A stretch of DNA of 11,320 nucleotides from Euperipatoides rowelli (Eukaryota; Onychophora; Udeonychophora; Euonychophora; Peripatopsidae). The position numbers and the translations under genes are program-made. Shown piece after piece: positions 7,968 to 11,320 of the stretch (the stretch's first letter is position 1; each line of letters starts with the position of its first letter). The stretch is taken from assembly GCA_003024985.2 (NCBI GenBank), contig PXIH01S0018173.1. One strand, 5' to 3'. Under the pieces are notes generated by a model. The model saw only the letters and a list, made by a program, of their open reading frames with translations. It was not told the origin of the DNA and searched no databases.

Positions 7968-8210
7968 CACCATGTTAATTTGGCAGCTCTTAACGAGATC
8001 TGCGAGCTGATCACTGTTGCCGCTGCGGCATGTAAATGTGCATTTTTAATGAGTGCAGATAAAATAAATGACAGCCATCAATCACATGTCAGCTTTTTCA
8101 TTTACATTCTGGTGATTTAAGGGCAAAAACATTTGATTGCGATGCACGGTAAATATCGCCATCATCATAAACTATATGAAATCATTCTAGCACCATAGCC
8201 TTCATTTAGG
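7968..8210. promoter_or_regulatory. Candidate conserved non-coding regulatory element
   Basis: In a region otherwise close to simple AT sequence, this block has balanced composition, several CpGs and almost no low-complexity tracts. Visible motifs include TGACAG (8069-8074, MEIS/TALE-type), ATCAATCA (8077-8084, PBX-type on the reverse strand), CACATG (8083-8088, E-box), TTTTTAATGAG (homeodomain-type, about 8043-8053) and the short dyad GCCGCTGCGGC (8019-8029). A plus-strand frame at 7938-8120 gives 60 residues with no family signature, so coding is less likely. The dense mix of homeodomain and TALE words is typical of developmental enhancers conserved across animals. I have not confirmed conservation. 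A short exon is the main alternative. Confidence 0.45.
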
Positions 8211-9000
8211 AAAGGGTTTTTTTTTTTCTTTTTTGGCTTTTTCTTTTTTTGCCCCATTAACCTTAGTATGAGGTTGAAGGCTTTCAGCCTGGATTATGTG
8301 AAGATTTAAGTATTTTTAATTAATTCCAAACCTTCATTATAATATTGATTTTGAATAAAAGAGGTTAGCTTTTTTGCAGGGGAAATATAAAAAAAGTTTA
8401 AAAGTTCAGTCAGTAATCATGGCCTACAAGATGAATACTAATTAGGAATTATCAATAATAATTCTTTTGTTTTATTTTTTTTTTAAACATCTCAAATAAA
8501 TGAGAATGAAATCTAAAACAATTTTTTTTTTTTAACAATTTTAAATTTATTGTTTAGGTTAATATGCATTATTGTTAAAAACAGTTTTATTTTCACTTCA
8601 ATAATATTATTCATTTTTATTTAGAAACTAATTTGTTTCATTTGCTTAAAAGCAATCAAAGAATTGGAAGTTATCTGGACATAATCAGGCATATTTTTGA
8701 ATTAATGATGTCACAAAAGCTTTAAAATAAGGATCTGATTAAAGTAGATTAATAATTTCGTGCCAATTGTCAATCTCCTCTACACAGACTGATTTGGCTC
8801 ATCAATTCTTTCCATCACCCTATATTTTTTCTGTTCTATGTTTGTATTAGCATCTATTACTTTCTCTTCTAAAACATAAAAAAATATCCATCATTACATC
8901 TGCATAGTCTTCTCTTACCAATGAACCAATGCCAGAGTCAAATTATGATAACCATTTAGACTGTCCTCCTATCGCAGTAGATACATACGTGTCTTTGTGC
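8211..9000. other. AT-rich non-coding region
   Basis: It holds T runs (8218-8229, 8474-8484 and 8523-8534 approximately) and homeodomain-like TAAT words. The piece at 8640-8830 is a little more complex, with ATCAAAG and GATTAAAG words that could be TCF-like sites. No gene, RNA or mobile element is supported. Confidence 0.5.
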
Positions 9001-9033
9001 ATGTGTATATTCATGCATACATACACATCACAA

Positions 9034-9128
9034 AATATATATATATATATATACAGTGTGTATATATATATATATATATATACAGTGTGTATATATATAT
9101 ATATATATATATACAGTACAGTATATAC
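9034..9128. repeat. (TA)n/TACAGTGTG minisatellite
   Basis: Runs of TA are punctuated by TACAGTGTG at 9052-9060 and 9081-9089 and by TACAGTACAGTATATACT from 9112, giving a unit of about 29-31 bases repeated three times. Two overlapping reading frames through it encode only Tyr-Ile repeats and are not genes. It is expected to be highly length-variable and slippage-prone. Confidence 0.92.
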
Positions 9129-9599
9129 TTTATCCTTGTTTTTTTTATCCTAACCTTGACCTTTTCAACTTTATTGAACCCACATTCTATATAGTTTCGC
9201 TACCGTACGTTTAAAAAAATCTTAATACTCCAATAGAGAGTGAGCTAATTAAATTAAATATTATTTTAAACTTTATTTATTTCCACTGTACTGTGTATTC
9301 AATTTGTATTGTACATGTCTATATGAATTTAATAATTTCGCTAATCATAATAAAATTATTCTGAATTGGAATGTATTTTATGTTTTTTTGAATTGATTAA
9401 GTATTTCTCTTTTAATTTGCTTTCCCCCCTGAACACTGCAAATGGGTGATGAGAAATTTTGTTAAAATCTTTTATTTTAATTATTTTTAAAATTTAAAGT
9501 TGTCAATTCTTATTAATTTGTTTTGTTTGCGTGATTGACTTTTAAAATATTTTATTTATGTTTTAATTACTGTACAGTTTTTTTTTTTTTATTAATGAA
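9129..9599. other. AT-rich region without a supported gene
   Basis: Only AT-rich sequence with homopolymers is seen. A 10-bp palindrome, ACTGTACAGT (about 9569-9578), is the only local structure of note. Confidence 0.5.
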
Positions 9600-9805
9600 C
9601 TATGTACGTTATTTCTTGCGTTTGCGTGGAGTGGTCCCTCTTCGAGTTGTTATTTGTTTTCTTTCCATTTTCACCATCTTTCTACGCCAATGAAAGTTGT
9701 GCCTTGTCTTCATTTATACCTGATCTATTCCAGCGCTTTGAAAGTATTGCGGGGATGAAGCAGATCACAGGCTGCTGCTCGTTGTGTTTCCATTCAGTCA
9801 CTTAA
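9600..9805. promoter_or_regulatory. Complex, CpG-containing block, possible regulatory element or small exon
   Basis: Composition rises sharply in complexity, with CpGs in TACGTT, TGCGTTTGCGTGG, TTCGAG, AGCGCTTTG, TTGCGGGG and GCTCGTTG. A plus-strand frame at 9602-9805 gives 67 residues including a Cys-rich end (GCCSLCFH), but I recognise no family, and there is no clear splice site pair. It resembles the 8.0-kb block in character, so it may be a second conserved non-coding element. The function is undecided. Confidence 0.3.
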
Positions 9806-11320
9806 TTGTATTTGAAATATAATTTGAATTTAATCTATGTTTGAAATTGTTTGAATTTATCCCTTTTAATGTATAAATTTATTTTTTATTTAATTTCTAT
9901 TTGTTACGGTGCCATGGTCAAATATTATATGTTTAGTTAGTTTAGTATGGTCTTTCTATCAATAATTCTAATGCCATTTTAGTAATATAAATAAATGCCG
10001 TTATAAAAGTTACCATAATTTATCTAAATTAATTGTGTTTCATAAATTTTTTATGTGAAATACTTTATCAGCAAACATTTGTTATGCAAACATATTATCC
10101 TATTGTGTAATAAGCCAAAGGAAGCTACACTTTGAAAATCCCTATTGTTAAAATGGTATCTTACTGTGTTTGACAGATCTAAGGAGAACTGTATTGTTTT
10201 ATCTTTGCTCACCGCAGTATACCCTCACTCCTCATTGGTGTATAATGGTACATTATTGGTAAAATCGTCACAAAACCACAGGTAGCATTTATGGAGTAAC
10301 AACACTGAAACTTTCTTAACTTTTTGCAAACAGTCTTAAGAGTTGGACTATTTCTTGTTAAAGCCTATCAGTGGATTAAAAAAAAAGTAAACCATGGAAA
10401 AGCTGTCATCATTTGAGTAATGGTTTGCTATGTGATAAATTTTAACACCTTTTATCATATAAAAATCTATGCAGGAGAAAATCATTTCACTATATAATTG
10501 AAATCTATGAAAAGACCTGAATGAAGAAATGAAGTAACTTAAGCTGTTAAAAAAGTGAAGATGCTGTCAATCTGAAGGCTGAAGAAGACCGATGAATTGT
10601 TGTCGGTCCCATATCAGCTGTAAGTAAATCTTTGAAGTTTCCAGTATACCAGTTTGTTGAAGTGAAAAAGATGTGCCAACCTACCAATAGATGCTGAGAG
10701 TTTGTAAGTGCGCTACCATTGATTTTCCATTTTTAACCGCAGATCCAAAAAGTGAATTTCCAACATCAAAACTGTTAATTGTGGATCCACAAGAACTAAT
10801 ATGCACTGCGAGGTAATTAAATATTAATCAACGGCAATAACTTTTAATTTATGATTAGTTAGAGATAGTTTGACCACGCACTTTTATATTTTTTTGTTTA
10901 TATATTTTAATATATCTAGAAATAAGAATATTTAAATGTCTAGCAAAATTCATGTTTAAAGGTTTTTATTTTTCATTTGTCAAAATTTCCAATTTAAATA
11001 TATTTGTTTCACTAAGGCTTAATGGCCATAATAAAATATAATATGCGTTGCTAAATCTAATTATGGCGTGATCAAATTTGTTTAGTGTGTGCAGACATGC
11101 AATGAATTTAGTTTAATTTTTGAGTCCATGCGAAAGCGAAAGTAAAAATATTTAATCTTAATCTTGCAAATAATTTAATCTTTTAATCAAGTTATTAGCA
11201 AAGTGTTTTATTTAGGCAAATCATGGATAAGCTGCATAATGATAAAATCATAGCATTTTTATCTAACGAGGTGTCTATTATAATTTTAATCGGCATAACT
11301 GTAGTCTAGAGTCTTTCTTC
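9806..11320. other. AT-rich region, no recognised gene
   Basis: No long open frame is present on either strand. The stretch at 10090-10330 is of moderate complexity, with SOX-like CCTATTGT words at the start. The stretch at 10540-10800 is also more complex and contains the hairpin listed separately plus GTAAGT words (10620-10625 and 10704-10709) and an acceptor-like TTTTTAACCGCAG near 10730-10742. These could be spliced non-coding sequence or chance. Confidence 0.45.
10587..10608. repeat. Small hairpin in a complex segment
   Basis: GACCGA (10587-10592) pairs with TCGGTC (10603-10608) across a 10-base loop. It follows CTGAAGGCTGAAGAAG. Purine-rich CTGAAGAAG next to a short GACC/GGTC stem reminds me of the 3' ends of some non-LTR and Penelope-like retroelements, but no coding remnant of such an element is visible, so that link is weak. 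Confidence 0.35.

Noticed and set aside
9034-9128. CRISPR-like or satellite array
   Set aside because: Only three units, with simple TA runs between them; it is a microsatellite-derived minisatellite in a eukaryotic genome.
8929-9194. Two overlapping frames rich in Tyr-Ile
   Set aside because: They are the translation of the TA minisatellite.

Overview
This is AT-rich animal nuclear DNA, probably from an invertebrate or early-branching deuterostome; the species cannot be named from the sequence. Long homopolymers, microsatellites, scattered single N bases, the lack of any long intact reading frame and a decayed multicopy metazoan transposon gene all point to a eukaryotic, mostly non-coding locus. 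No intact host gene, tRNA, rRNA or prokaryotic feature was found.

Layout: (1) 1-864, unannotated AT-rich flank ending in a perfect 12-bp-stem hairpin. (2) 865-5513, a large imperfect palindrome. Its arms of about 1.9 kb (865-2745 and 3610-5513) flank an asymmetric centre of about 0.87 kb. Each arm carries a broken copy of one transposon gene reading outward: the left copy on the minus strand (about 3590 to 1585) and the right copy on the plus strand (about 3610 to 4790). The left copy reaches further toward the N-terminus, and its extra part fills the centre. (3) 5514-7930, AT-rich DNA with simple repeats, a third copy of a subterminal repeat of about 75 bp and a 24-bp perfect palindrome. (4) 7968-8210, an unusually complex, CpG-containing segment with homeodomain/TALE-type motifs that looks like a conserved cis-regulatory element, with weaker candidates at about 6640-6900 and 9600-9805. 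(5) 9034-9128, a (TA)n/TACAGTGTG minisatellite. (6) 9806-11320, AT-rich DNA with nothing firm except a small hairpin.

The transposon protein has, from N to C, a region with signatures ALDAVHYSRWLPV, DFLQGKFTS and DDQFHEQNN...DGGA...SGPD; a HENQP...SISEDG linker; a segment that looks to me like an XPG/FEN-type PIN nuclease with a helix-hairpin-like GCDTVSTFCGIGKK; and a C-terminal cysteine-rich CXC (tesmin/TSO1-like) motif. I recognise the family from memory as a multicopy invertebrate transposon family and tentatively link it to Academ-type DNA transposons with an XPG-like nuclease. Both copies have stops, frameshifts and deletions and are dead as single reading frames. They have lost different parts of the nuclease.

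The most interesting points are the palindrome itself (a potential long hairpin RNA), the rise in arm identity toward the outer ends, N bases at mirror-image positions in the two arms, an A AAA AAC heptamer kept in the same register before the CXC motif in both copies, and the regulatory-element-like block near 8.0 kb.
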